From positions 62,001 to 126,000 of the forward strand of contig CAKVCZ010000001.1 in assembly GCA_934726055.1 (NCBI GenBank): DNA of 64,000 nt. The letters run 5' to 3'. A model generated the notes under the pieces. It made no database searches. It saw only the letters and a program-made list of their open reading frames with translations, and was not told where the DNA came from. The position numbers and the translations under genes are program-made. The DNA is from an uncultured Candidatus Melainabacteria bacterium (GTDB lineage Bacteria; Cyanobacteriota; Vampirovibrionia; Gastranaerophilales; Gastranaerophilaceae). Positions 7,226 through 15,620 of this stretch are shown here, piece by piece. Every line of letters begins with the position of its first letter. The stretch's first letter is position 1.

Positions 7226-7273
7226 GCAAAAATAAAGTTTTACTAAAAATATTTTTAGAGTAGAATAAAAGTT

Positions 7274-7795
7274 ATGAATAGCATTATGATTCGTCCTATG
7301 GAACAAAAGGACATTGATAAAATTGAAGATATTGAATCAAAAACATACGGCGAACACCACTGGTCAAGAGATTCTTTTTATTCTGAATTGTCAAATAACT
7401 TAGCCAGATATTTTTGTGCATTTAATGAAAATAACGAACTTGTCGGTTATGCCGGAAGTTGGATAATTATAGACGAAGCACACATTACAAACATTGCAGT
7501 AGCTCCGGAACATAGGAATAAAAAAGTCGGCGAATCACTTTTGGTAAAAATAATAGAAACTTGCTATAAAGAGATGGCTAAATATTTAACACTTGAAGTC
7601 AGGGTAAGCAATACTGCGGCTATAAGCCTTTACGAAAAATATAATTTTAAATCACTCGGAACAAGAAAAGGATATTACCAAAATAATAATGAAGATGCAT
7701 TGATTATGTGGACAGAAAATATTTTTTGGGATAAATTTAAAGAGAAGTATAATCAAAATGTAATCGAATTAAACAAAAAAGTTACAATTATATGA
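7274..7795 (+). CDS. rimI: Ribosomal protein S18 alanine N-acetyltransferase-like
   Basis: 173 residues with a full GNAT fold. IRPMEQKDIDKIEDIE opens the domain, WSRDSFYSEL is typical of RimI, and IDEAHITNIAVAPEHRNKKVGESLL is the acetyl-CoA binding V-x-P-x-x-R-x-x-x-x-G motif. The end has LEVRVSNTAAISLYEKYNFKSLGTRKGYY, the RimI-type E-V-R-x-x-N-x-x-A-x-x-L-Y-x-x-x-x-F signature. It would acetylate the N-terminal alanine of S18 or related proteins. The C-terminus is about 20 residues longer than usual. Its stop overlaps the bioY start by 4 bp, so the two are co-transcribed. Confidence 0.85.
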   Translation: MNSIMIRPMEQKDIDKIEDIESKTYGEHHWSRDSFYSELSNNLARYFCAFNENNELVGYAGSWIIIDEAHITNIAVAPEHRNKKVGESLLVKIIETCYKEMAKYLTLEVRVSNTAAISLYEKYNFKSLGTRKGYYQNNNEDALIMWTENIFWDKFKEKYNQNVIELNKKVTII

Positions 7796-8481
7796 AAATA
7801 GAAAAACCGGAAAGAGTAAAAAAAGAAAACGTATTTAAGTATAACGGGGAACCTGTTAGAATGACACTCGGGACTGTTGTGTTAACTTGTTTGTGCGTTT
7901 TTTTTATTATAATTGCAACTTTTACACAATTTTCATTCACACATTTTATCATTCCAGCAAATTTTATGGATTACTTAACCGCAAGCAGCTCAGATGCGGA
8001 TATTAAACAACATTTTTTTAAATATTATAAATACATTCCACAAATACCCGTGATACTTTTTATTGCAGCATTTTTAGGTAAGTTATACGGTGTAATTGCA
8101 GTTTTGATATACATTGCAATAGGATTATTCGTATATCCTGTTTTTGCACTGGGTGGTGGACCAAGATATATATTAGACTATAATTTTGGATATATATTAG
8201 CGTATATTCCTGCGGTATATTGTGCTGCATCAATTTTACGAGGCAAATTTTCATTCAAAAATGTTCTGCAAGCAGCTCTTATTGCAGTATTAATTATTCA
8301 CATTATCGGAATATTATACACCCTTTTTATAGGTGTTATAACAAGAACTTCTGATGCACTGCTAATTGGTTGGATTTTAGCCCAAAGCGGCACCAAAATT
8401 ATATACGATTTTATGTTTAGCGTATTGTCAATTATCTGTGCAGAGTGGACAAAAAGATTTTTGTGGATTACTATGTGTTAG
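7792..8481 (+). CDS. bioY: BioY-type biotin transporter S component
   Basis: 229 residues with about six hydrophobic segments. The signature is FALGGGPRYILDYNFGYILAYIPAV at residues about 118-142, matching the BioY G-G-x-G-x-x-x-x-P/D-x-x-G-Y-x-x-x-x-x-P-A motif. BioY is the substrate-capture protein of energy-coupling-factor transporters and can act alone or with the EcfAT module, which is not in this window. An N-terminal cytoplasmic tail of about 25 residues precedes the first helix, longer than usual. The start overlaps the rimI stop by 4 bp. No biotin operator is visible. Confidence 0.8.
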   Translation: MKIEKPERVKKENVFKYNGEPVRMTLGTVVLTCLCVFFIIIATFTQFSFTHFIIPANFMDYLTASSSDADIKQHFFKYYKYIPQIPVILFIAAFLGKLYGVIAVLIYIAIGLFVYPVFALGGGPRYILDYNFGYILAYIPAVYCAASILRGKFSFKNVLQAALIAVLIIHIIGILYTLFIGVITRTSDALLIGWILAQSGTKIIYDFMFSVLSIICAEWTKRFLWITMC

Positions 8482-8585
8482 AAATATGTTAAAATCTGTA
8501 AACAAATAAAAGAATAAATAACAAAAAAATTTTTTACGATTTTTATATGAACGGAGTGTTTATCATATATAAATAAGGAGACAAA

Positions 8586-8744
8586 ATGAAAACTTTAGAA
8601 TCTGCAATTCGTAACAGCGAAAAAACCAGCAATTTAGACGAATTTGATATGTATTTAAAAAAACAATGCCTAAAAACTACATTTAACGGTATTGAATTAG
8701 ATACTTTTAATTGGTATAAAAACATCTTAGGATTTAATAAATAA
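8586..8744 (+). CDS. Small 52-residue protein, unknown
   Basis: A short frame with a strong AAGGAG ribosome site 5 bp before the ATG. The protein begins MKTLESAIRNSEKTSNLDEF and ends TFNWYKNILGFNK. It is soluble, mixed-charge and probably helical. Codon use resembles the neighbours. It stands alone between bioY and the pilin-like gene. A longer frame on the opposite strand here is a shadow without a ribosome site. I do not recognise it. Confidence 0.55.
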   Translation: MKTLESAIRNSEKTSNLDEFDMYLKKQCLKTTFNGIELDTFNWYKNILGFNK

Positions 8745-9022
8745 AAATTTGCTCCATTTTATCTGTTTATTTAAATAAATAGTATTAAGAATCTGATAAC
8801 AAAACCACAAGTTAGCAGTAGGTACAGTATTCACTTTTAACAAAATACAGGAATATTACAACCTTACAACGAATAATACTAATTAACTATTATAAAGATT
8901 TGTAACAGTATTCTAAAGAAGTAATACTTTGGAGTTATTTTTTATAAAATTAGTGGTAGTATATAACTATACGTTGTTTGAAGTAAAAATATTTAAAATT
9001 AGCAAATTTTATCAAATTAGGC
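8745..9022. other. Intergenic stretch before the pilin-like gene
   Basis: About 280 bp of AT-rich sequence without an open frame I can support. A weak hairpin (TCTAAAG / CTTTGGA with one G-T pair, about 8912-8933) followed by a T-rich run could end transcription of the small gene at 8586. Nothing else is recognisable. Confidence 0.4.
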
Positions 9023-9051
9023 TTGACTTATAACCTATGTTTTGATAATAT
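9023..9051 (+). promoter_or_regulatory. Strong sigma-70-type promoter of the pilin-like gene
   Basis: TTGACT at 9023-9028 and TAATAT at 9046-9051 with a 17-bp spacer, about 50 bp upstream of the ATG at 9104, which has a GAGAAAGG ribosome site. Near-consensus, so the gene is probably well expressed. Confidence 0.75.
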
Positions 9052-9103
9052 GTTAATAATTGTTAAGAACTGATAATACTAGTAAAAGAGAAAGGTCAAA
9101 ATT

Positions 9104-9874
9104 ATGAGAAAAACATTAGCGTTCACATTAGCTGAAACTCTGATTGTAATCGGTATTATTGGTGTAGTTGCAGCATTAACTATACCTACATTAAATAGCG
9201 ATACAAACAGCAAAGATAAAATTACAAAAGTTAAAAAATCATATTCTGTTTTAGAAGATGCTTTTGGAAGAATGGTAAGTGATTTAGGTCCTGTTAATGA
9301 ATGGGCAAGCGGAAACTTAACATCAAGAAGACTTACCGGTAAAATTGCATCTTACATGAAAGCAACTAAAAAATGCTTTGAAACAACAGATACTGGATGC
9401 TTCTCTGCAAATGCAGTGCCTATCACAACAGCAGGTGCGGCTGGTACAGATGCAATTACAGGTAAAGAACCTAGTTTCTTGCTAGCAGATGGTATTGCTG
9501 TTTCATTGATAGCAGACACAACTAACGGATGTAAAAAATATGGTACTTTTGATGTAGCAGAAGTTTGCGGTATGGCTATTGTTGACGTAGATGGTCCAAC
9601 TAAAGGTAAAGACCAATACGGCTTGGATTTATTTGCTTTCTATGTAACTCCTGAAGGTCTTGTACCGGTTGGTTTAGACAATGATGGTATTCTTCCTTCA
9701 ACCGGCACTGGTACTACATGTATTGGACAATCTGATACTACAAAAAGATACGGTTGTACAGCATGGGTTATTTACAACGGAAACATGGATTACAACAAAC
9801 TTGGCAGTGACGGAAAATGTCCGGATGGTTCAACTCAACTTACTTGGAATGGAACACAATCTTGTCCTGACTAA
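9104..9874 (+). CDS. Type IV pilin-like / pseudopilin protein
   Basis: 256 residues. It begins MRKTLAFTLAETLIVIGIIG, a prepilin leader of only 6 residues with alanine rather than glycine before the cleavage site, then F1-T-L-A-E5 and a hydrophobic helix. PilD-type peptidase should cut before Phe. The globular part is large, with cysteine pairs (CFETTDTGC, CKKYGTFDVAEVC, and C-terminal CIGQ, YGC, KCPD, SCPD) and asparagine/glycine-rich loops. It would be an extracellular subunit or minor pilin of a type IV pilus or type II secretion-like system. It stands alone with its own promoter and terminator; no assembly genes are in the window. This N-terminus is typical of many paralogues in Gastranaerophilales genomes. 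Confidence 0.8.
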   Translation: MRKTLAFTLAETLIVIGIIGVVAALTIPTLNSDTNSKDKITKVKKSYSVLEDAFGRMVSDLGPVNEWASGNLTSRRLTGKIASYMKATKKCFETTDTGCFSANAVPITTAGAAGTDAITGKEPSFLLADGIAVSLIADTTNGCKKYGTFDVAEVCGMAIVDVDGPTKGKDQYGLDLFAFYVTPEGLVPVGLDNDGILPSTGTGTTCIGQSDTTKRYGCTAWVIYNGNMDYNKLGSDGKCPDGSTQLTWNGTQSCPD

Positions 9875-9892
9875 TGGAATAATTTACAAGAA

Positions 9893-9932
9893 AAAAGAAC
9901 TCTCTAAGCAAACTTGGAGAGTTCTTTTTTCT
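9893..9932 (+). terminator. Intrinsic terminator after the pilin-like gene
   Basis: AAGAACTCTC and GAGAGTTCTT pair across a short A-rich loop and are followed by a run of T. About 20 bp after the stop codon. Confidence 0.85.
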
Positions 9933-9998
9933 ATTCAATTCGAGAATTAAATTAATTTTCTTTGTGCTAAAATTTAGATTGAGAGGTGAGGTAAATTT

Positions 9999-10979
9999 AT
10001 GCGTAATATGCTTATTGTAATAGATAAATTAGAGTTAAAATATTTTGAATTTAATCAATTAGTTACAAATTTTTGGATGGTAAAAGGGCTTTTAGACAAC
10101 GGAATTGATACATATATAACAACAATTGACAATTTATCTTTAAAACAAGGTAAGGGATGTGCTAGGTGTTTTAAGACTTACGAAAAAGATAATGATATTT
10201 TCTACGAAAAAGCACCTATTGATTTTTGTTTAGAAAACTTTGAAAAAATATTTTTTAGACCTGATCCTCCTGTAAACAACGACTATATAAACGCAACGTA
10301 CATATTTGATTTTGTTGATAAGAATAAAGTTCAAATAATTAATGACACAACAGCAATCAGAAATTTTAACGAAAAATTGCACGCAAATTATTTTAAGGAA
10401 TTCATGCCTGAAAATATTGTAACTGCATCAAAAGAAGAAATAGAAGAATTTTTGAATATACACAATGAAATTATTCTAAAGCCATTAAACAATTGTTTTG
10501 GTGCAGGAGTTATGTATTTGAAAAAAGGAGATAAAAATACTCTTAGCATAATAAAAACAGTTACAAACAATTTTACAAGTATATGTATGGTACAAAAATA
10601 CATTCAAAATGCACAATTTGGCGACAAGAGAGTTATAATTCTTGACGGAGAAGTGTTGGATGAATGTGTATTAAAAATTCCGACAAGCGATGATTTCAAA
10701 TTTAATACACATAGCGATGAATATTTAAAAAAAGCAGTTCTTACTGAGCAAGAAAAAATAAAATTCACTCAAGTTGCCAAAAAGTTAAAAGAAATGGGAA
10801 TTTTAATGGCAGGTTTGGATGTAATTGATGAACTGATTATTGAAATCAATGTTACAAGTCCATGCTTTTTTATAAAAGAAATTAACCAAAGATGTTCAAC
10901 AAGATTAGAAGAAAAATTGAATAGATTTATGCTCACATCTGGAAAAAATCACGAAATTTCCAATTTAGTACATACTTAA
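9999..10979 (+). CDS. Glutathione synthase-like ATP-grasp ligase
   Basis: 326 residues with a GAGAGGTGAGG ribosome site. The order follows bacterial GshB: an N-terminal domain with FFRPDPPVNNDYINATYIFD (the R-x-D-P-P motif), then IINDTTAIRNFNEKLHANYF (the N-x-P-x-x-x-R-x-x-N-E-K element, with T-T in place of the proline), then IILKPLNNCFGAGVM and FGDKRVIILDGEVL, and finally AGLDVIDELIIEINVTSPC, the Mg-binding E-I-N-V-T-S-P motif. It probably joins glycine to a gamma-glutamyl dipeptide, but the substrate is not proven and no gshA is present here. A glyoxalase-like VOC gene lies 600 bp away on the other strand, which would fit a thiol role. Confidence 0.7.
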   Translation: MRNMLIVIDKLELKYFEFNQLVTNFWMVKGLLDNGIDTYITTIDNLSLKQGKGCARCFKTYEKDNDIFYEKAPIDFCLENFEKIFFRPDPPVNNDYINATYIFDFVDKNKVQIINDTTAIRNFNEKLHANYFKEFMPENIVTASKEEIEEFLNIHNEIILKPLNNCFGAGVMYLKKGDKNTLSIIKTVTNNFTSICMVQKYIQNAQFGDKRVIILDGEVLDECVLKIPTSDDFKFNTHSDEYLKKAVLTEQEKIKFTQVAKKLKEMGILMAGLDVIDELIIEINVTSPCFFIKEINQRCSTRLEEKLNRFMLTSGKNHEISNLVHT

Positions 10980-10984
10980 AATTG

Positions 10985-11566
10985 TTACTCTTTTCCAAAC
11001 AATTTGTCTTCAACAAGTTTGCAAATCAAATGTCCGATAACCATTTGAGATTCTTGGATATTTGGAGTTTCGGCTGACGGAATTTTTATAAGAATAGAAC
11101 AAATTTCATCCATATCTGATTTTTTGCTACCTACTAATCCAATAGTTGTCAAATTCATTTCATTTGCAATTTCAATAGATTCAACTACATTTTTAGAATT
11201 TCCTGAAGTCGAAAGAGCAAACAAAACATCACCTTTTTGACCAATAGCTTCTATCTGTCTTGAAAAAGCTTTATCATAACTAAAATCATTTGATAATGCT
11301 GTAATTAATGCATTATTTGATGTTAATGATATTGCATTAAATGCATGCCTGTCTTTATAAAATTTTGAAACAAATTCAGTAGCCAAATGATCACAATCAC
11401 TTGCAGAACCGCCGTTTCCAACAAAAAGGATTTTATTTCCATTCTTTAGTGCAGAAATAATTGTTTCACTAATAAGCTGAATTTTATTTAAAATATTTTC
11501 ATCTTCCAATATTTTTTGCTGTGTTTGTACAGAATCACTAATATAATTTTTTATTTGTTTAATCAT
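10985..11566 (-). CDS. gmhA: Sedoheptulose-7-phosphate isomerase
   Basis: 193 residues, the normal length. A single SIS domain with NKILFVGNGGSASDCDHLATEFVSKF, where the G-N-G-G-S-A-x-D motif binds the phosphate and D-H-L-A-x-E is the GmhA-type catalytic segment, then FALSTSGNSKNVVESIEIA. The C-terminal helix has Q-x-x-Q-M-V-x-G-H-L-I-C, including the active-site histidine of the family. GmhA makes heptose-7-phosphate for lipopolysaccharide core or S-layer/capsule glycans; no other heptose genes are in the window. The start overlaps the end of the VOC gene by 8 bp, so it is the last gene of a long minus-strand run. Confidence 0.85.
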   Translation of the reverse strand: MIKQIKNYISDSVQTQQKILEDENILNKIQLISETIISALKNGNKILFVGNGGSASDCDHLATEFVSKFYKDRHAFNAISLTSNNALITALSNDFSYDKAFSRQIEAIGQKGDVLFALSTSGNSKNVVESIEIANEMNLTTIGLVGSKKSDMDEICSILIKIPSAETPNIQESQMVIGHLICKLVEDKLFGKE

Positions 11567-11939
11567 GTTTCTTCTCTATTAATTCTACTTCATTACCGTC
11601 AGGATCTTTTACAAATGCAATTTTTGTGCCTGAAAAAATTACGTATGGCTCCCACAAATATTCATAGCCAAGTTCATTCATTTTCTTTGTAAATTCATCC
11701 ATTGAATCTACTGAAAAAGCAAAATGACCAAAAGCGTTACCATTGACATATCCTTCATTTGGAGTTTCATCATTGTAAGTCAACTCTATTTGTGCACAAT
11801 GTTCTTCATCTTCAAGATAATATAATTCACAATCATCCAGTCTTTTCTTTTTTACAAAGGACATATTTAACAATTTTTGATAAAAATCAAGTGATTTTTG
11901 TAAATCTTTTACCCTTATCATTGAATGTAAGAACTTCAT
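11559..11939 (-). CDS. Glyoxalase I-like VOC protein
   Basis: 126 residues, with two VOC beta-alpha-beta-beta-beta modules. The four metal ligands of lactoylglutathione lyase can be placed: H5 (FLHSMIRV), E52 (QIELTYN), H72 (FGHFAFSV) and E119 (GNEVELIE). The short loop pattern YNDETPNEGY is typical of the bacterial GloA class. It would convert the hemithioacetal of methylglyoxal and a thiol to the lactoyl thioester. Start and stop overlap ispF (1 bp) and gmhA (8 bp). Fosfomycin-type or other VOC lyases are possible alternatives, but the ligand set fits GloA best. Confidence 0.75.
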   Translation of the reverse strand: MKFLHSMIRVKDLQKSLDFYQKLLNMSFVKKKRLDDCELYYLEDEEHCAQIELTYNDETPNEGYVNGNAFGHFAFSVDSMDEFTKKMNELGYEYLWEPYVIFSGTKIAFVKDPDGNEVELIEKKHD

Positions 11940-12418
11940 TATACTTCCTTTCGTAGCATTACAACGGCATTTGCTTCAATTGCTCTTTTTTCACCAACTG
12001 CATCCATTTTTTCGTTAGTTTTTGCCTTAACTGAAATCAAGTTTACATCAATCTTAAGTACTTTTGCAAGTGTCTTTCTTATTTCGGGTATATAAGGCTT
12101 CATTTTTGGTTCTTGTGCTATTATGTTACAATCTAAATTATTAATAACATAACCTTCATCATGGATAAGATTATTTGCTCTATCTAATAATATTACACTG
12201 GAAATACCTCTATAAGCTTCATCCGTATCAGGGAAATGCGTACCTATATCACCCAATGCAAGAGCACCAAACATTGCATCTATAATTGCATGAATTAGAA
12301 CATCCGCATCTGAATGACCAACAAGTCCTAATTCATAAGGTATTTTTATTCCACCTATAATTAAATCTCTATTTTCATCTAACCTATGAATATCATAGCC
12401 TAAACCAATTCTATACAT
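11939..12418 (-). CDS. ispF: 2-C-methyl-D-erythritol 2,4-cyclodiphosphate synthase
   Basis: 159 residues from the ATG at 12418 (ribosome site AGGTG); a GTG two codons upstream also fits. The N-terminus MYRIGLGYDIHRL carries the metal-binding D-x-H, and GLVGHSDADVLIHAIIDAM carries the third ligand histidine. GDIGTHFPDTDEAYRG and AKTNEKMDAVGE are typical IspF motifs. It makes MEcPP in the MEP isoprenoid pathway as a trimer. The gene start lies inside the end of the HAD phosphatase gene (8 bp overlap), so the two are translationally linked. Other MEP genes are not in the window. Confidence 0.95.
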   Translation of the reverse strand: MYRIGLGYDIHRLDENRDLIIGGIKIPYELGLVGHSDADVLIHAIIDAMFGALALGDIGTHFPDTDEAYRGISSVILLDRANNLIHDEGYVINNLDCNIIAQEPKMKPYIPEIRKTLAKVLKIDVNLISVKAKTNEKMDAVGEKRAIEANAVVMLRKEV

Positions 12419-13223
12419 TTGCACCTACTTTTACAAATTTTTCAATAGCTTTAACAAATCCATCATTATCAACTGTATCAGTTACAAAATCTGCAACAGA
12501 CTTCAATTCCTCTGTTGCATTACCCATTGCAACCTTTATTCCACCAGCCAAAAGCAATTCTATATCATTGTTATGATCACCAATCGTTAAGGTTTCTTCT
12601 TTTTTGATACCGTACAATTCTTGTAAATATCGAAGACCATCACCCTTTGTCGCCTCTTTATGACAAACTTCACAGAAAAAATCTGTTGATTTCACAATGA
12701 ACAATTCCGGAAAATCTGCTTGTAATTGATTATTGATAGCTGTTATTTTATCCGGATTATCATAATCTATTAACAAAATTTTATTTACATCGTGAATTTC
12801 AATATTATCAAAAGGAACAACATTAAATGGAATATGTTGAAATGATACATACTTCTTTGTAAATTCGTTTTCTCGCTCTACGTACAATTCATCATTTATA
12901 TATAAATTGATATGAACATTTTGCTCTTTTGCCCAATTTATAATCTTTCTTGTTGTATCGTTTGGAATATATCTTTCATACAATATCTTTGCTTTTTCGG
13001 AATTATCTCTGACCAAAGCCCCTTGATACGCAACAATAGGAGTTGTTACCCCCAAAGAATCCGCTATCTTTTTGGCAGCCTTGTACATTCTACCTGTAAT
13101 TAGAACAACCTTAATACCACTATTTACAAGATTTTGAATACATTTTATTACATCAGGATTAAATTCTCCATTGTATTTTAAAATTGTTCCATCTATGTCA
13201 GTTGCTACCATTTTTATTGTCAT
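12411..13223 (-). CDS. Cof-type HAD-IIB sugar phosphatase
   Basis: 270 residues. HAD motif I is KMVATDIDGTIL, motif II VVLITGRMYKAA, the type IIB cap occupies about residues 85-195, and motifs III/IV are ATKGDGLRYLQ and TIGDHNNDIELLLAGGIKVAMGNA. The family removes phosphate from sugar phosphates, FMN or pyridoxal phosphate; the substrate cannot be told. It lies between nudF and ispF in one operon. The ATG start has no strong ribosome site but is 12 bp after the nudF stop. Confidence 0.85.
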   Translation of the reverse strand: MTIKMVATDIDGTILKYNGEFNPDVIKCIQNLVNSGIKVVLITGRMYKAAKKIADSLGVTTPIVAYQGALVRDNSEKAKILYERYIPNDTTRKIINWAKEQNVHINLYINDELYVERENEFTKKYVSFQHIPFNVVPFDNIEIHDVNKILLIDYDNPDKITAINNQLQADFPELFIVKSTDFFCEVCHKEATKGDGLRYLQELYGIKKEETLTIGDHNNDIELLLAGGIKVAMGNATEELKSVADFVTDTVDNDGFVKAIEKFVKVGANV

Positions 13224-13235
13224 TTATTCATTTCC

Positions 13236-13766
13236 TTATTTAACTTGATACGCTCTGTGAATTGCACATATCGTCTTTGCATCGTTTATTTCACCGCTAT
13301 TAATCATTTTAAAAACATCATTAATATTATATTCCAAAGATTGTAAAACTTCACCTTCATCAGGATTTGGTTTAGTATAAGTTAAATCTTTTGCTAAATA
13401 TAAATATAATTTTTCATCACAAATACCGGGAGTTGTATAGATGTATCCCAGCGATTTCCAACATTTTGCAATATAACCGGTTTCCTCTTCCAATTCTCTT
13501 GGAGCTGCATCATCAGGATTTTCATTATACTCCAATTTTCCCGCAGGAAGCTCCAAAGATGTAGATTTTAGAGGATATCTAAACTGCCTTACCATCAATA
13601 TTGTATTTTCATCTTTTTGTGCAACTATAACAACTCCCCCCGGATGCCGTATAACCTCTCTAAAACTTTTATATCCGTCTGAAGTTTCAATGTCATCATA
13701 ATCTACAAATACAACTTTTCCGTTATATACTCTTTTTGTTGATAACGTTTTTTCCGTAAAATCCAT
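13236..13766 (-). CDS. nudF: Nudix hydrolase, ADP-ribose pyrophosphatase type
   Basis: 176 residues. The Nudix box is GKLEYNENPDDAAPRELEEE followed by TGY, with the R-E-x-x-E-E catalytic core intact. Upstream, VVIVAQKDENTILMVRQFRYP and SLELPAGKLE are characteristic of the ADP-ribose pyrophosphatase branch, as is the downstream YIYTTPGICDEKLYLYLA. It would split ADP-ribose into AMP and ribose-5-phosphate. It is transcribed after the HEAT-like gene (11 bp gap). Specificity among ADP-ribose and related nucleotide sugars is not settled by sequence. Confidence 0.85.
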   Translation of the reverse strand: MDFTEKTLSTKRVYNGKVVFVDYDDIETSDGYKSFREVIRHPGGVVIVAQKDENTILMVRQFRYPLKSTSLELPAGKLEYNENPDDAAPRELEEETGYIAKCWKSLGYIYTTPGICDEKLYLYLAKDLTYTKPNPDEGEVLQSLEYNINDVFKMINSGEINDAKTICAIHRAYQVK

Positions 13767-13777
13767 ATAAATCCTTT

Positions 13778-14947
13778 TTATAATGCCTGTACAATTGATT
13801 TTATGTTTTCATCTGATATATTTTGCATTGCAATTTCTTTATCAATATCAGATAAACTATTTAAACTTTTTAATGTTTCCAATGCTTTTAAAATTAATGT
13901 TTGATTTTTTGAAGACAATAACGATTTTATACTTGCAGGATTTTTTACTAAATCCAACGCGTAAGATACAAAATCACTATCCTCATTGATTTCAGAATAA
14001 ACAAAATTAACCAAATCTTCATCTAATGAATTATTCAAAAGTTTTTTTATTTCATTAACTTCGTCCTTTGTGTTTTTATCCTCATCGAACAAATATTCAT
14101 CATTTTCAGTTAATTGATTAAACTTATTTTGAGCTGTTAATAAAACTATTGAGTTTTTTGAATTTGGTTCTGAGTTTAATAACAATTCAAACACTTCGTA
14201 TAGCTGAAAAGAAAAAACATTCGATAACGGAACAATTTCTCCCAAACCTTGCAAAATATTCAAAATTGCAACAAGTGCATTTTCATGATGTTGTGTATTT
14301 AACAAGTCTAAAAGACTCTCCATATAGCCGATTTCACAGGCAATATATTCAGATACTGAAGATTTTTTCATAATTTTAAATATATCTGATAAAAGATTTT
14401 TTTCACCAAACGCTGAAATAAATTTTACGCCTGAAAGCACTTCAAAATCATCATTTGAATTTATTTTTTCCAAAGCAATTTCTATTGATTTTCTATCTTG
14501 CATTGAAGAAAGAGCTAATGCAGAATTTATTGCCAAAGCCTCGTTTTCACTAAACGCCAATTCTCTTAATTTATCAACAACACTTTCATCTTTATATACG
14601 GAATAAAATTTGGCAGCATAGCATTTTTCATCAACAGAACCGCTATTTATACATTCTTTCATATATGAAATAACCGAATCATCTGCAAATTTCGCTAAAG
14701 TATTTGCTATAAATTCATCATATGACGGAGAATAGAATTGCAAAAAGTTCAACAGATTTTTGAAATTATTTTTATTACAAGCATTTTCTAAACGTTTTGC
14801 CACATTTTGTTTAATAAAATCAAACAAAAAATCATCTTTTTCAACAAGAGATTTAAACGCACCAACATTAGCACAATCAACAATATGTGCAGCAGCCTGC
14901 TCATAATCACATTTATTTTTACCTGTAAGCTTTTTAATTAAATCCAT
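13778..14947 (-). CDS. HEAT-repeat-like helical protein, unknown
   Basis: 389 residues, almost entirely helical, with leucine/alanine spacing typical of HEAT or PBS-lyase-type repeats. CYAAKFYSVYKDESVVDKLRE, ALAINSALALSSMQDRKSIE and EVLSGVKFISAFGEKNLLSD follow each other at about 35-residue spacing in residues 110-190. No catalytic motif, signal peptide or membrane segment is visible. Such proteins are adaptors or scaffolds. The gene begins 2 bp after the DprA-like gene and precedes nudF, so it is co-transcribed with both. Function unknown. Confidence 0.6.
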   Translation of the reverse strand: MDLIKKLTGKNKCDYEQAAAHIVDCANVGAFKSLVEKDDFLFDFIKQNVAKRLENACNKNNFKNLLNFLQFYSPSYDEFIANTLAKFADDSVISYMKECINSGSVDEKCYAAKFYSVYKDESVVDKLRELAFSENEALAINSALALSSMQDRKSIEIALEKINSNDDFEVLSGVKFISAFGEKNLLSDIFKIMKKSSVSEYIACEIGYMESLLDLLNTQHHENALVAILNILQGLGEIVPLSNVFSFQLYEVFELLLNSEPNSKNSIVLLTAQNKFNQLTENDEYLFDEDKNTKDEVNEIKKLLNNSLDEDLVNFVYSEINEDSDFVSYALDLVKNPASIKSLLSSKNQTLILKALETLKSLNSLSDIDKEIAMQNISDENIKSIVQAL

Positions 14948-14949
14948 TA

Positions 14950-15543
14950 TTAATCAAGGTAAAATGCAGTAATAACTTTATGCCCTTCTTCAGCATATTC
15001 AATAGCACCATGTAACGTTTTTGATGTATGAGATAAGAAACAAATTAGTTGATTACAGTCATCTATAATTTCTCTATTGCAAACTCTTGATGCATCAGCA
15101 AGAGTCATCATGGCTCTATCAGGATGTTCAACAATATTTGGAACACCAATTAATTGATCTTGTACATCTGAAGGTTGTTGACCAATTGTTTGAGGCAAAA
15201 TTACTTTCAATTTATCAGGATTAGCCTTCATAGCACCACGAATTGCAGCTGCATTAGTACCTGATGAACCACCTGAAGTAATAATAGTGTTTCCTTGTTG
15301 AGCCAATGCTGTAACAAGTGTTTCAATAATTTGTTGGTGAGTAATTGCAAGGTTTCTGCTGCCAATAACCGCAATTCTTTTTGCAGACTGTTGGATAGTT
15401 GCAAGTTCCATTGCTAATTCATCAACGGTATTTGGAGAATCATCTGAAATTGAATCTAAATCATCAATCGGAACCATAATAGAACCTTGAGATTCTTCAT
15501 TATCACTGCCGCTAAATAGTTTTACATTATCCATTTCTGCCAT
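14950..15543 (-). CDS. DprA-like Rossmann-fold protein of cyanobacterial type
   Basis: 197 residues. An acidic N-terminal tail of about 40 residues is followed by DELAMELATIQQSAKRIAVIGSRNLAITHQQI, then NTIITSGGSSGTNAAAIRGAM, KVILPQTIGQQPSDVQDQL, SRVCNREIIDDCNQLICFL and a final AEEGHKVITAFYLD. The fold and the G-S-R and S-G-G motifs recall DprA and LOG-type nucleotide-binding proteins. The exact pattern, including 'R.A.IGSR...THQQ.IE', 'ILPQ', 'CN.EI...C.QLICF' and the final FYLD, matches a small protein found across cyanobacteria and sometimes called DNA recombination-mediator protein A. The role is unproven. It is the first gene of the minus-strand operon and divergent from pcrA. Confidence 0.7.
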   Translation of the reverse strand: MAEMDNVKLFSGSDNEESQGSIMVPIDDLDSISDDSPNTVDELAMELATIQQSAKRIAVIGSRNLAITHQQIIETLVTALAQQGNTIITSGGSSGTNAAAIRGAMKANPDKLKVILPQTIGQQPSDVQDQLIGVPNIVEHPDRAMMTLADASRVCNREIIDDCNQLICFLSHTSKTLHGAIEYAEEGHKVITAFYLD

Positions 15544-15620
15544 TTTATCCTTACCTTTGCAAAATATTATTTTTACTATTATAATTATAATAGCATAAAA
15601 ATAAATTTTTGAATAGGGAT

